Translations under genes and position numbers: made by a program
NCBI RefSeq assembly: GCF_900103605.1
Contig: NZ_FNHY01000001.1
Coordinates: 124,001-188,000, forward strand
Length of the DNA: 64,000 nt
Origin: Psychrobacillus sp. OK028
GTDB taxonomy: Bacteria; Bacillota; Bacilli; Bacillales_A; Planococcaceae
Direction: 5' to 3'
Part shown: piece by piece, positions 1-8,629 of the stretch
Layout of the letters: each line of letters starts with the position of its first letter
Position numbering within the stretch: position 1 is the first letter of the stretch
Notes under the pieces: generated by a model
Database searches by the model: none
The model's input: the letters and a program-made list of their open reading frames with translations, nothing else
Told to the model about the DNA's origin: nothing

Positions 1-1558
1 CAATCTTATGTAATGCTTCTTTTATGTTATCGGCTAAATCGGATGGTTGTTGACACGTAGATGCTTCTAGTCCCATAGATTCAGCAAAACGAGCCACATC
101 AAGCGGAGTCTCATACACCCCACCGATCGAAGTGCCAATCATTTTTTGCATCCCTTTTTCCACCATGTCTAACCGTCCATTATTCAAAACGATGAATAAA
201 ACAGGAGAGTTATAATTGTACGCCGTTGAAAGTTCCGTGCCATGCATGAACATACATCCGTCCCCAACTAAGCACACAATTGTTTTTTCAGGAGCTGCAA
301 GTTTTGCACCGATGGAATAGCCAATTCCGTTGCCCATTGCACCGAATATATCATCGAAGAAGAAAGTCCCAGGCTTGTGTATATCAAAATATTTGATGCC
401 GTAAAAAGAGTGACTCCCATCATCGCCAAAAATAATCGCATCATCTGGAAGCGCGTAACGCATCGCCCGTAGTGCTTGGACAGCAGACATACGCTCTCCT
501 GGATTATTTTCCTGAAGCTGAATCTTTTCAATAGTTGTTAAAAATCTAGCGCTATCTGTTTTCGGAATATCCTTTAAAATAGCTGTAAGATTCGCTTTAA
601 TATCACCAAGCAATGGAGTAGTCGGTACTTGAATCGATTTTCCGATAAAGGTTGGGTCATAGTCGAAGTGAATGAGGTGCTCTGGATACATAGCTTCCGA
701 TAATCCAGCGATGGACATATCACTTAGCTTGGAACCAATGACGAGCAGTAGGTCTACTTTCTCTTGTAAATAGGCTGTAGCCTCATCGGTACCACCTAAC
801 CCGAAGGCTCCCAATGAAAGAGTATGATTGGAAGGAAATGATCCTTTTCCTCCTGGAGTAGTAATGACAGGGATGTTCCAATGCTCTGCAAGATGCTGAA
901 CTTCTTCGTATGCTTTACTCGAATGTACGCCTTTTCCTAGAAATAGCAGGGGACGTTTCGCCATATTCAGTTTATCGATTACTTCACTCGTTTTAGGTGA
1001 AATCATTTCATGGGACACTGGTAATTCTAATAGGAAGGGTTCAATTTCTTCTAGTAAAATATCAAACGGAATGGCAAGATGCACCGGCCCTTTTACGCCT
1101 GATATTGCTTTTTCCAAGGCATGCTGCAAGAACGGCTGTAGCATATCGCCTCGTTCTACCCGTGCGCTAAACTTGGTGACTGATTTAAACATGTCCACAA
1201 GATCAGCACCAAATAGGCTAGAGTCTTGTCCCATCGCTTTTCCTGTATCCTTCATCGACGGATGTCCCGTGATGATTAATAATGGGAGATTAGATGCTTT
1301 CGCTTGACCTGCAGCTGTAAGCAGATTAGTCCCACCAGGTCCAGATGTACCAACTGCGACCCCTATTTTCTGATTCATCAAAGCGTAACCAGCCGCTTCA
1401 AATCCTGCAGCTGCTTCGTGTTTACTTAACACAAATTCCATTTCATGACGTAAAATTTCGAATAAAATAGGGGATACAGCCTTACCTGGTATGCCAAAAA
1501 TATGCTGAATTCCCCAATGTTTAAAATTTGCTACTAATACGGATGAAGCTGTGTTCAT
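1..1558 (-). CDS. Thiamine-pyrophosphate-dependent enzyme, acetolactate synthase/pyruvate oxidase-like (C-terminus beyond window)
   Basis: My reading of the minus strand gives 519 codons open to the window edge, from an ATG preceded by a GAGGAG ribosome site. The N-terminal half has the TPP-enzyme PYR domain, with HEAAAG holding the conserved glutamate (E48) and a TSGPGGTN loop near residue 70. A central domain follows (about 190-330). The PP domain has the ThDP/Mg motif, starting at GDG (432-434) and ending at NN (459-460). The family decarboxylates or condenses 2-oxo acids. The substrate cannot be told: it could be acetolactate synthase-like, pyruvate oxidase-like or a phenylglyoxylate-type decarboxylase. 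It starts 20 bp after the upstream GGDEF/EAL gene on the same strand, so co-transcription is likely. Only the C-terminal few dozen residues should be missing. Confidence 0.85.
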   Translation of the reverse strand, partial: MNTASSVLVANFKHWGIQHIFGIPGKAVSPILFEILRHEMEFVLSKHEAAAGFEAAGYALMNQKIGVAVGTSGPGGTNLLTAAGQAKASNLPLLIITGHPSMKDTGKAMGQDSSLFGADLVDMFKSVTKFSARVERGDMLQPFLQHALEKAISGVKGPVHLAIPFDILLEEIEPFLLELPVSHEMISPKTSEVIDKLNMAKRPLLFLGKGVHSSKAYEEVQHLAEHWNIPVITTPGGKGSFPSNHTLSLGAFGLGGTDEATAYLQEKVDLLLVIGSKLSDMSIAGLSEAMYPEHLIHFDYDPTFIGKSIQVPTTPLLGDIKANLTAILKDIPKTDSARFLTTIEKIQLQENNPGERMSAVQALRAMRYALPDDAIIFGDDGSHSFYGIKYFDIHKPGTFFFDDIFGAMGNGIGYSIGAKLAAPEKTIVCLVGDGCMFMHGTELSTAYNYNSPVLFIVLNNGRLDMVEKGMQKMIGTSIGGVYETPLDVARFAESMGLEASTCQQPSDLADNIKEALHKI

Positions 1559-1578
1559 GCTGTTATTCTCCTCTAATA

Positions 1579-3804
1579 TTAATGTTGTTCTAAATAAATC
1601 CTCTCAATTTCATCCGCAGGAAGTGGTTTACTAAAGAAGTAGCCCTGAGAGATATCACACTTGTGATATTTCAAAAACTCAAGCTGTTCCTTCGTTTCCA
1701 CTCCTTCAGCAATCACCTCCTTATGTAGGTTATGTGCTAGCGAGATAATTGCTTTTATAATGACCGCATCTTTGTCATTGTTCATTATTTCACTTACAAA
1801 AGATTTGTCGATTTTAATATAATCAATTGGAAAATTCTTTAAATAATTGAACGAGCTGTAGCCTGTCCCAAAATCGTCAATACTGATGCCAATACCAAGC
1901 GCTTTCAGCTGTTCCAATACATGAATGGAGTATTCATATTCCATTGCCATATATTCAGTTATCTCCACGACAACATAAGCCGGATCTATAGCAGTACGTT
2001 CCAGCACGTCTTCCATATATGTTATGAGATTTCTTGTAAGAAATTGTTGTGTGGAAAGATTAATGGATATTTTTACAGGCGTCATTCCAGCATCTTGCCA
2101 CTTTTTGTTTTGTGAGCATGCTTCATCGATGACCCATTCTCCAATTTGGGTGATCAATCCGTTTTCTTCCGCTAGTTTTATAAATTTACCTGGGGGTATC
2201 TGACCTAGCGTAGGATGCTGCCAGCGGATTAACGCTTCAAATCCAATCAATTCACCAGTTTCGTTATTGATCTGTGGCTGATAATGGAGAACGAACTCTT
2301 TTTTCTCCAACGCACTTCTTAAATCTACCTCGAGCATATAGTCATCCATCAATGCATCTAATAATTCTGAAGTATGAAAGACATAGCAGTTTTTCCCTTG
2401 TGATTTTGCCTGATACATCGCATTATCCGCGTAGACCATGAGTTGTTCCATTGTAATAGGATAATCGGGATAAACCGCAACACCAATACTAGCGGTTGTA
2501 TGTAATTCTTTGCCACCAACAAGAAATGGTTGTAATAACAGTTGAAGTATTTCTTCTGCCTTTTTCGTCACATAATCCACATCAACAAAATCTTTCAATA
2601 GGAAAATAAATTCATCGCCGCCCATTCGAGCAAGTATATCGTTTTCCCCAAGACAGCCACTTAAGCGCTTGCTTACTTCGATAAGCAATTTATCACCATA
2701 AGAATGACTAAAGTTATCATTAATGATTTTAAAGCGATCTAAGTCAATGAATAAAAGGGCTAAAGTTCTATGGTGACCAGCATTTAGTTCCTTAATAATG
2801 GATTCTATTTCCTTATTAATATATCGTCTGTTTGGTAGATTTGTTAAATCATCATGAAAAGCTAAATAATTATACTTCTCCTGGAGTATATAACGATCTG
2901 AAATGTCCCTAAACTGACCAAAGGCGCCTACCATCTTGCCTTCCTCATAGATGGGCTGTGCATCGAACAGGCATACAATGAGATTATCGGCATCATCTTT
3001 AAACTTTATTTCTTCATTTTTAAATATTCTTTCGTGCTCCAGTACTTCTTTAAAATACTCTCCTGTTATATGTGACTCAAGAATATTTCTTCCCACGACT
3101 GATTCTCTACTGAGATTCGAAATTTCTTGAGCAAAGCTATTAAACTCCGTGGTAATACCTTTTTCATCCGTGATAACAATTCCATTTCTAGTTCGACTTA
3201 ACATAATCTGATTCATAATATTAAGCTTTTTGTTTTGCTTTCTTAAAAGTAGTTCTCTTTCAATTGAATCCACTGCTTGACTTAGCATTGTTAAAAACAG
3301 TTCGTTCTGAAACTGGATAGGCATCATGATGGATACACTACCAAGCAAGTCATTGTCGTCTGTATAGTGAAAAGCGGTACCATAACATGCAATACTATGT
3401 AGAAACGTATGGAAATGTTGCTCGCCAATAATACTGATTGGGTGCTTTTGCTGCAGCGAAAGACTAATAACATTCGTCCCTGTATCCTCTTGTCTGAATA
3501 AGCTTCCAGGTTTAATACCGAATTGTTCAATGGTAGACTTGATCGTTTCGTCTCCTTCAATTTCAAGAAGATAACCTGTTGCATCCGAAACAACCACAAG
3601 TATAGGAGTGCCCTTTAAAGAATCCAGAAGTTTATTGGAGAAAAAACTAACAACCGATAATATTTCGCTATAAGATTTTCGCTTCTGTTCAAACTCCACA
3701 TCACTTAGTAAAGTCTTTGGTCTAGATACCTCATTCGGATCCATCCCAGCAACTCTGCAGATTCTCTTCGATTCTGTAATGTAATAAGGCTCTGTTGTAT
3801 TCAT
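1579..3804 (-). CDS. GAF-PAS-GGDEF-EAL cyclic-di-GMP turnover protein
   Basis: This 741-residue cytoplasmic protein has no membrane segments. Residues about 60-190 look like the GAF-type sensor domain of Fis-family activators (SVSIMMP near 175). A PAS domain (about 200-315) follows, then GGDEF (intact GGDEF at 395-399) and EAL (EAL at 523-525, with DDFGTGYSS and a late EGVET). Both catalytic signatures are intact, so it may make and/or degrade c-di-GMP. The sensor domains probably set the direction. The ATG follows AGGAGG closely. It leads an apparent two-gene operon with the TPP enzyme and faces away from the TasA-like matrix locus 850 bp off. It lacks membrane anchors and therefore probably senses a cytoplasmic cue. 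Confidence 0.95.
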   Translation of the reverse strand: MNTTEPYYITESKRICRVAGMDPNEVSRPKTLLSDVEFEQKRKSYSEILSVVSFFSNKLLDSLKGTPILVVVSDATGYLLEIEGDETIKSTIEQFGIKPGSLFRQEDTGTNVISLSLQQKHPISIIGEQHFHTFLHSIACYGTAFHYTDDNDLLGSVSIMMPIQFQNELFLTMLSQAVDSIERELLLRKQNKKLNIMNQIMLSRTRNGIVITDEKGITTEFNSFAQEISNLSRESVVGRNILESHITGEYFKEVLEHERIFKNEEIKFKDDADNLIVCLFDAQPIYEEGKMVGAFGQFRDISDRYILQEKYNYLAFHDDLTNLPNRRYINKEIESIIKELNAGHHRTLALLFIDLDRFKIINDNFSHSYGDKLLIEVSKRLSGCLGENDILARMGGDEFIFLLKDFVDVDYVTKKAEEILQLLLQPFLVGGKELHTTASIGVAVYPDYPITMEQLMVYADNAMYQAKSQGKNCYVFHTSELLDALMDDYMLEVDLRSALEKKEFVLHYQPQINNETGELIGFEALIRWQHPTLGQIPPGKFIKLAEENGLITQIGEWVIDEACSQNKKWQDAGMTPVKISINLSTQQFLTRNLITYMEDVLERTAIDPAYVVVEITEYMAMEYEYSIHVLEQLKALGIGISIDDFGTGYSSFNYLKNFPIDYIKIDKSFVSEIMNNDKDAVIIKAIISLAHNLHKEVIAEGVETKEQLEFLKYHKCDISQGYFFSKPLPADEIERIYLEQH

Positions 3805-4660
3805 GTTATCCTCCTAAAAAAGTTCTTTATACTATATACCCAATTTTTCCAAAAGGGTTGTAATTTTTTATTAAAGTAAAAAAGAATCCATTTCCGCTAA
3901 GGTTAAATCGCTACGAAATAACCAGTAGAAAGAATTCCAATCCTTCTTATTTTACAGCAAAAAGTTGTTAAATTCTAGTAAAGGGTCACTTTGGTTAATA
4001 AGTGACTCCTTTCTATTAAATGGGGAGGGAATAGAGAAAAATTTTTGATGGGGAAAAGGCGTAATTGAACTACTAGTATCATCCAACGGAGAGCAAGTGT
4101 TCAATATGTGAAAGAGATTAAATGAAAGAAATTTAAAGTGGCTGCTAATACTTTTCTATAAGTTTTAATTTATTTGGTCTTTCTCAATAAATAAAATGGT
4201 ACAAAAGTATACCAACTAAATCACTCAAAAGTAGAATACTGAAAAGTCAAAAAGTACCCATATGAGGGAGGCTCAATTATTTGGCACTGTTTATACTGAG
4301 TATAGTTCCATTGCATGTTGATCAAAACGAAGTTTAAGGAGGCAGTAAATGACGTAAAAAAAGGGGCTTACATGTGGAACTAAACACCTAGCGAAAACTG
4401 GCATTATACATCTAATTATTTATCGCTACTACAGGCTGAGGAACTACTTATGCAATGAGAGACTTAGCCAGAAATTCTCTAAAGCGGTGTAACATCCACT
4501 TTGAGCAAAATAAGCATCGCATTCGAAGCAAAACAGCTATCTTATTATGGAACCAAGTATTCTTAAAAAATAGCCAAGTAAACTTCGAAACCAAGCTTAT
4601 ATTTGGAAAGAGCAAGACCAGTAACAACAAAAAACTAAAACTAATTGGAGGAAATTAAAA
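3805..4660. other. Long intergenic region between divergent c-di-GMP gene and matrix locus
   Basis: No convincing gene is present. An imperfect hairpin (AAAGGGTCACTT with AAGTGACTCCTTT, 3980-4013) sits mid-way. Two AGGAGG-like stretches (about 4265 and 4337) are not followed by usable frames; the second precedes ATG-ACG-TAA. The region must hold both divergent promoters and a long leader for the TasA-like gene. I cannot identify a known riboswitch in it. Confidence 0.5.
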
Positions 4661-5266
4661 ATGAGTATTAAACAAAAGTTAGCTATGGGTATTTTAACTG
4701 GAGGATTAGCAATCAGCATGATCGGTGGAGGAACTTATGCTTATTTCAATGACGTTGAAGTAAACAACAGCAGTTTTGCTGCAGGGACGTTGGATATTAA
4801 TGTTGCAGGTAATGACGCAGATAACGCTATTATAAATGTTACAAATATTAAACCAGGTGATACAATGTTACGTACTTTTAAATTAAATAACACAGGCAGC
4901 CTCGATGTATCTAAAGTGCTTCTTACTTCTAAATATACTGTTGTTGATGCAAAAGGAAGCGATAATGGAGGTGCAGACTTTGGTGAGCATATTAAGGTTA
5001 AGTTTTTGATCAATAAAGACAAAAGAACAGAAGTTGTTCATGAAACTACTTTAAAAGATCTTAGTAAGACAGATGTGACAGATAGAGATATATTAGGATG
5101 GATCCTTGATGGAGAACCTGATGGACTGAAAGCAGGTACATCCGATACGCTTTCTGTTATGTTTGAATTCGTTGAAAACAAAAAGGATCAAAATGTTTTC
5201 CAAGGAGATTCTTTAAAGCTTGAATGGACATTTGATGCAAAACAAACAAGTGGATCAGCGAGATAA
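4661..5266 (+). CDS. TasA/camelysin (CalY)-family matrix protein
   Basis: The 201-residue secreted protein begins with a SipW-type signal: basic start, hydrophobic stretch, then GGGTYAYFND, the junction typical of TasA and CalY. The mature part carries the family pattern NIKPGDTMLRTFKLNNTG (about residues 63-81). TasA-family proteins form extracellular fibres in biofilm matrix, and CalY (camelysin) is the Bacillus cereus homologue. The ATG follows GGAGG at good spacing. It lies first in the locus, upstream of a TapA-like gene and the dedicated peptidase, and is followed by a strong terminator hairpin, so it can be expressed alone and in excess. TasA versus CalY naming cannot be settled from this sequence. 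Confidence 0.88.
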   Translation: MSIKQKLAMGILTGGLAISMIGGGTYAYFNDVEVNNSSFAAGTLDINVAGNDADNAIINVTNIKPGDTMLRTFKLNNTGSLDVSKVLLTSKYTVVDAKGSDNGGADFGEHIKVKFLINKDKRTEVVHETTLKDLSKTDVTDRDILGWILDGEPDGLKAGTSDTLSVMFEFVENKKDQNVFQGDSLKLEWTFDAKQTSGSAR

Positions 5267-5276
5267 TATATAACCT

Positions 5277-5306
5277 GGGAGGAGAGCCCTTCTCCTCCCT
5301 TATTTT
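5277..5306 (+). terminator. Hairpin after TasA-like gene
   Basis: GGGAGGAGA pairs with TCTCCTCCC across a short loop and is followed by TTATTTTATTT. It separates the abundant fibre-protein transcript from the TapA-like and SipW genes and may act as a partial terminator giving graded expression. Confidence 0.8.
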
Positions 5307-5426
5307 ATTTCATCAATCCATAAGTGCCATTCCTTATATATATTTCTCAACATATAAAATTTTCTTGTGTTTTGAGGAATATATTTAAGTAAGTTCAAAG
5401 GCAAAAATAAGAAAGGTGGTATCGGA

Positions 5427-6143
5427 TTGAAAACTAAGCGTAGGCGTAGATGTAAGAAAAAGAAATACGATCTTTTCTTGATTTCTAAAATTACACTCAT
5501 TTGTTATTTAGCTATCTTTGGTGTAGGTTATCTCACGTCTGACACATCCGCCTACTATACTAGCCAGTCGGAAGTCTCCCAGACCATCACTGCAGGTATA
5601 TGGGAAATTACTGACTCGTCATGTGTTGAGCAACTCAATAAAGATGGCGAAGATGAAGTTGGTACTTCTACTGAAGAAAGCAGCAATGATGGAATATCAG
5701 ACGGAGCAAATGAGACGGATTGCGTTGACACAGAGGACTCATCTAAGAAAACAGATGAAAAGGAAATTGTTGGCGAAATCGCTTGCAAAGGTGAGGATAA
5801 TAACAGTGTAGCTCCAAATAAAAAAGATAAAAAAGATTGTAAGGGTATTGATGAACCTAAAGAAGAAAAAGAAATAGATAAAGATACAGAAAACGTAGAA
5901 ACAATTGAACCTAAAGACGAAGCTACAAATGAATTAGAAGAGGGAAACAGTGACGCAGAGAAAGAAAGCGAAAACAAAACAACTCAGAATGACCAACCAA
6001 ATTCAACTGATGAGATTCAAAAACAACCAGACTCCATTGATGAACCTAATAACGATTCGCAGGAAAAGAATGCGGTAAAAGATGAAGCTCCAGTAAACGA
6101 GGAAAATAGTAAATCAGAGGGGGATACTAATGAGATACAATAA
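5427..6143 (+). CDS. TapA-like fibre-associated protein with acidic repetitive tail
   Basis: The 238-residue product starts at TTG after GAAAGGTGG. A very basic N-terminus (KTKRRRRCKKKK) and one hydrophobic segment (about 17-36) lead to SDTSAYYTSQSE, which resembles the SipW-processed junction of TapA (TSA followed by an aromatic). From about residue 70 the protein is almost entirely Glu, Asp, Lys, Asn and Ser, low in complexity and probably disordered. TapA helps TasA fibres assemble and attach to the cell wall. Position between the fibre gene and sipW matches the tapA-sipW-tasA logic, with the order changed. Its 3' end overlaps sipW by 14 bp. The tail is unlike B. subtilis TapA, so the assignment rests on the N-terminus and context. 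Confidence 0.65.
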   Translation: MKTKRRRRCKKKKYDLFLISKITLICYLAIFGVGYLTSDTSAYYTSQSEVSQTITAGIWEITDSSCVEQLNKDGEDEVGTSTEESSNDGISDGANETDCVDTEDSSKKTDEKEIVGEIACKGEDNNSVAPNKKDKKDCKGIDEPKEEKEIDKDTENVETIEPKDEATNELEEGNSDAEKESENKTTQNDQPNSTDEIQKQPDSIDEPNNDSQEKNAVKDEAPVNEENSKSEGDTNEIQ

Positions 6144-6738
6144 AAAATCAAAAAAAGAAAATATTAAGAAATGGGTAAACAACATTGTCACTGGAATACT
6201 GATGATCCTGCTAATCAGCGTAGCTACTATTGTTGTTATATCCAAAGCATCTGGAGGAGAACCAGAATTTTTTGGATACCAGTTAAAAACAGTTTTGTCT
6301 GGATCGATGGAGCCAGGAATTCAAACGGGCTCCATTATAGCAGTCAAAAAAGCAGAAGTTAAAACAGGCTTCAAAAAAGACGATGTCATTACTTTCCTAG
6401 CTGAAGAAGACATTTTAATTACGCATAGAATAACAGAAGTTGTTAGAACTGACAGCGGTGTACTTTATCGTACAAAAGGTGATAATAACAATGCGGAAGA
6501 TATGAATCCAGTTCTTTCGGAAAATGTGGTGGCGGAATACACAGGCTTCACATTACCTTACGCTGGATACTTTATTAATTTTACTCAGTCTAAGAATGGT
6601 GCATTATTGCTTTTAATCCCTGGGTTTCTATTGCTAATCTATTCCGCATTTACAATTTGGAAAGTGCTTTCTGAAATCGAATTACGTCCGAAAAAACAAG
6701 TAGATATAGTAGGGGAAGATGGCGGGAATAATTCCTAA
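6130..6738 (+). CDS. sipW: SipW-type (ER-type) signal peptidase I
   Basis: The 202-residue membrane peptidase has an N-terminal TM (about 18-38), the SGSMEP box with nucleophile Ser59, and ITHRI with His99. The Ser/His dyad replaces the bacterial Ser/Lys pair, as in SipW and eukaryotic or archaeal enzymes. GDNN follows downstream, and a C-terminal TM lies at about 157-178. SipW cleaves the special signal peptides of TasA and TapA. Overlap with the TapA-like gene and the nearby TasA-like gene indicate that these are its substrates. The 34-bp gap to the next gene suggests one operon. Confidence 0.95.
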   Translation: MRYNKKSKKENIKKWVNNIVTGILMILLISVATIVVISKASGGEPEFFGYQLKTVLSGSMEPGIQTGSIIAVKKAEVKTGFKKDDVITFLAEEDILITHRITEVVRTDSGVLYRTKGDNNNAEDMNPVLSENVVAEYTGFTLPYAGYFINFTQSKNGALLLLIPGFLLLIYSAFTIWKVLSEIELRPKKQVDIVGEDGGNNS

Positions 6739-6771
6739 ATGGATCGATAGAGAACGTAAGGAGGCGTTACC

Positions 6772-7431
6772 ATGATTAAACTCTTTCGGTTATTTCCGTT
6801 TCTTCTAATGATTAGCTTGATGTGTTTTTATCCCTTGACCAATGTATTAGCAGATGGTGAAAACGATAATATTGAGAAAGAATTAGACATCAGTCTTTCT
6901 ACAACAGAAAGTTTATTTGATATTAGCAACATGAAGCCTGGTGATTGGGCTCCTCGAACGATTGCAGTTCAAAATTCTGGGAACGCAGATTTTGTTTACC
7001 AAATGAGTTTAGAAAACTTAGGAGAAAAAAAGCTTTTCAATGAGCTACTGCTAGAAATTAAAGCAGGTGATACTGAATTGTATCAAGGGAAAATGGCCGA
7101 ATTCAAGTCATTGCCAGAAAGAAAGCTATTAAGTAGCACAGAAGAAAATATAGATATTACTATTCGTTTCCCAGAGCATCTTGGAAATGAGTTTCAAGGG
7201 CTTGAGTCGACTTTTATGTTCTCTTTTACCGCAGAAGGAAAAGATAGCACAACCGTCCAAGCCATGATAAAAGGACAAGTTGCCAGCGTCGGTCCAACAG
7301 CCGTGGGGCTCAGCGTACCAATCACGTCGGCAAATATCTTTATTCTGATATTATTTGGTACTTTACTTGTGGCAGCTGGAATTGTGTTGATGATTATTAG
7401 ACATTTCAGAAGGATGAAAATAGCTCAATAG
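6772..7431 (+). CDS. Membrane-tethered TasA-like protein
   Basis: The 219-residue protein has an N-terminal signal segment (residues 4-27), then an extracellular domain repeating the TasA-family pattern (NMKPGDWAPRTIAVQNSGN at about 53-71). A C-terminal TM (about 186-209) followed by HFRRMK keeps it in the membrane. There is no LPXTG motif, so sortase anchoring is not supported. The shared KPGD-RT-NxG pattern with the first gene of the locus suggests that it could anchor or nucleate the fibre at the cell surface; that role is inference. It ends the operon and is followed by a terminator hairpin. The start is ATG after AAGGAGG. Confidence 0.8.
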   Translation: MIKLFRLFPFLLMISLMCFYPLTNVLADGENDNIEKELDISLSTTESLFDISNMKPGDWAPRTIAVQNSGNADFVYQMSLENLGEKKLFNELLLEIKAGDTELYQGKMAEFKSLPERKLLSSTEENIDITIRFPEHLGNEFQGLESTFMFSFTAEGKDSTTVQAMIKGQVASVGPTAVGLSVPITSANIFILILFGTLLVAAGIVLMIIRHFRRMKIAQ

Positions 7432-7459
7432 TCACTGAGATGTACAGAGGGAAATTCGG

Positions 7460-7510
7460 AAAAGCTGGGCAATGCAGGGTGTATCATGCGTTGTCAGCTT
7501 TTTTATTTTT
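7460..7510 (+). terminator. Terminator of matrix operon
   Basis: AAAAGCTG pairs with CAGCTTTTTT and the inner arms partly pair. A long U-rich tail follows, closing the TapA-like/sipW/TasA-like unit. Confidence 0.75.
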
Positions 7511-7577
7511 CACAATCTGACATAAATAGAACCTACTCAACAGCACATAATGACGTATTTTTTAGGATAAAATTGGA

Positions 7578-7583
7578 TATAAT
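7578..7583 (+). promoter_or_regulatory. Candidate -10 box of riboswitch leader
   Basis: A perfect TATAAT lies about 20 bp before the riboswitch aptamer. No good -35 is visible at 16-18 bp, so this is a weak prediction supported by position. Confidence 0.4.
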
Positions 7584-7602
7584 GTATATACATAAAGCAT
7601 AT

Positions 7603-7671
7603 CATGGATACAGTGAAGTACTTCTTGTAAATGGGCGCCTAAGAAGTATGGAGTAATTGGCGCAACCGACC
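7603..7671 (+). promoter_or_regulatory. Probable c-di-GMP-II riboswitch aptamer
   Basis: The strand reads GGATACAGTGA, then GTAAATGGGCGCC, then GGCGCAACCGACC. This order matches the class II c-di-GMP riboswitch: GGAAACAATGA, TTAAATTGGGCAC and GTGCAACCGACC in the clostridial example. GCGCC and GGCGC form the closing helix with a compensatory change from GCAC/GTGC, which argues for conserved structure rather than chance. The 3' conserved GACC is also the first base-pairing block of the terminator, so aptamer and terminator should exclude each other. The next gene is a LuxR-type response regulator 200 bp downstream. I identified it from memory of the consensus; no covariance search was possible. 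Confidence 0.7.
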
Positions 7672-7716
7672 TGATTAAACATGAGCAATCGCTCAATTTA
7701 ATTAGGTCTTTCTTTT
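7668..7716 (+). terminator. Expression-platform terminator of the riboswitch
   Basis: GACCTGATTAAA pairs with TTTAATTAGGTC (one G-U), enclosing TGAGC/GCTCA, and TTTCTTTT follows. Because GACC belongs to the aptamer core, ligand binding is expected to block the terminator, giving an ON switch. That direction is inferred. Confidence 0.8.
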
Positions 7717-7916
7717 GTAATTGGCATATTTGCTATAACAACTATAGAAAGGGGGACCGTATTAGTTGTAGAGAAATGTAACGAAATTACTCATAAAGCA
7801 CTAGGGTCATAGATAGGGTGAACTTTTAGAACAACTGTAAGGGAAGAAAAAATAGAGATAGTTTGTTTTACTTCTTTGAAAAAACTAATGCAGACTAAAC
7901 AAGAGGTGTTGGGACA
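7717..7916 (+). promoter_or_regulatory. Leader between riboswitch terminator and response regulator
   Basis: This is 200 bp of untranslated sequence without a usable reading frame. A GAGGTG ribosome site is present near 7901. Additional promoters here would bypass the riboswitch; I see no clear one. Confidence 0.4.
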
Positions 7917-8561
7917 ATGAGGTTAGTTATAATTGATAATCATCCATTAATACGAAGAGGGCTAGTTTCATTATTCTCTTATAGCGGAATTATGGAAGTG
8001 CTTGGAGAAGCGACTAACAGAAAAGAAGCGATTAATCTATTACAAACTGTGAAGCCAGATATAGCCATCGTAGATCTTCGGTTAGGTGACGAATCAGGGA
8101 TCGAACTAATAAAGGAAGCAATCGATTTAGGCATTGCGAGCAAATTTGTCATACTTACCTCATCCACCACCGAAGAAGACTTTAGAAAAGCGAAAGAAAT
8201 AGGAGTCGCTGGTTATTTATTGAAAGAAGCATTACCAGAAGAGCTCTTACATGCAGTGCAAATGATTGGGAAAGGTCGTAAATATTACGATCCAACCGTG
8301 TTAGATTTGATGATGAAAGAGAAAAACCTCCCAGATAAACCTAGCCATGTTGAACAGCTCACACCAAAGGAAATGGAAATTCTAATTGAGCTTGGCAAAG
8401 GTCATTCCAACAAAGAAATCTCTAAAACCCTCTATATAACTGAATTCACCGTAAAAAAGCACGTCAGCCAAGTATTCGCAAAGCTTGGACTTGCAGACAG
8501 AACCCAAGCAGCTCTATACGCAAACGCAAAAGGGCTCGTAAAATACGTTATAAACTCTTAA
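7917..8561 (+). CDS. LuxR/NarL-family response regulator (orphan)
   Basis: This is a 214-residue two-domain regulator. The receiver domain (1-120) has acidic residues near the start (IIDNH), phospho-acceptor Asp53 in VDLRLGD, and a Thr/Ser and Lys105-type switch (LTSS, YLLKEA). The C-terminal LuxR HTH (about 148-208) contains LTPKEMEILIELGKGHSNKEI and VKKHVSQVFAKL. No sensor kinase gene is adjacent, so its partner lies elsewhere or it is regulated mainly by its own abundance. The upstream c-di-GMP-II riboswitch supports transcriptional control by c-di-GMP. The neighbouring matrix locus is an obvious candidate target; no operator was identified. Confidence 0.92.
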   Translation: MRLVIIDNHPLIRRGLVSLFSYSGIMEVLGEATNRKEAINLLQTVKPDIAIVDLRLGDESGIELIKEAIDLGIASKFVILTSSTTEEDFRKAKEIGVAGYLLKEALPEELLHAVQMIGKGRKYYDPTVLDLMMKEKNLPDKPSHVEQLTPKEMEILIELGKGHSNKEISKTLYITEFTVKKHVSQVFAKLGLADRTQAALYANAKGLVKYVINS

Positions 8562-8629
8562 AGAAAATAACTATATTCGGTATTTTTTCTTTTAGAACTT
8601 CCCCTGAACTTTATACTAATCATTTTATT

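Noticed and set aside
3822..3828. SinR-type box GTTCTTT upstream of the GGDEF/EAL gene
   Set aside because: A single seven-base match is expected by chance, and there is no second half-site or sinR gene here.
4337..4360. Small gene after AAGGAGG near 4337
   Set aside because: The frame is ATG-ACG-TAA only.
4455..4658. 67-codon open frame before the TasA-like gene
   Set aside because: It starts without a ribosome site, runs over the ribosome site of the next gene and has no recognisable composition or domain; an antisense frame is equally open.
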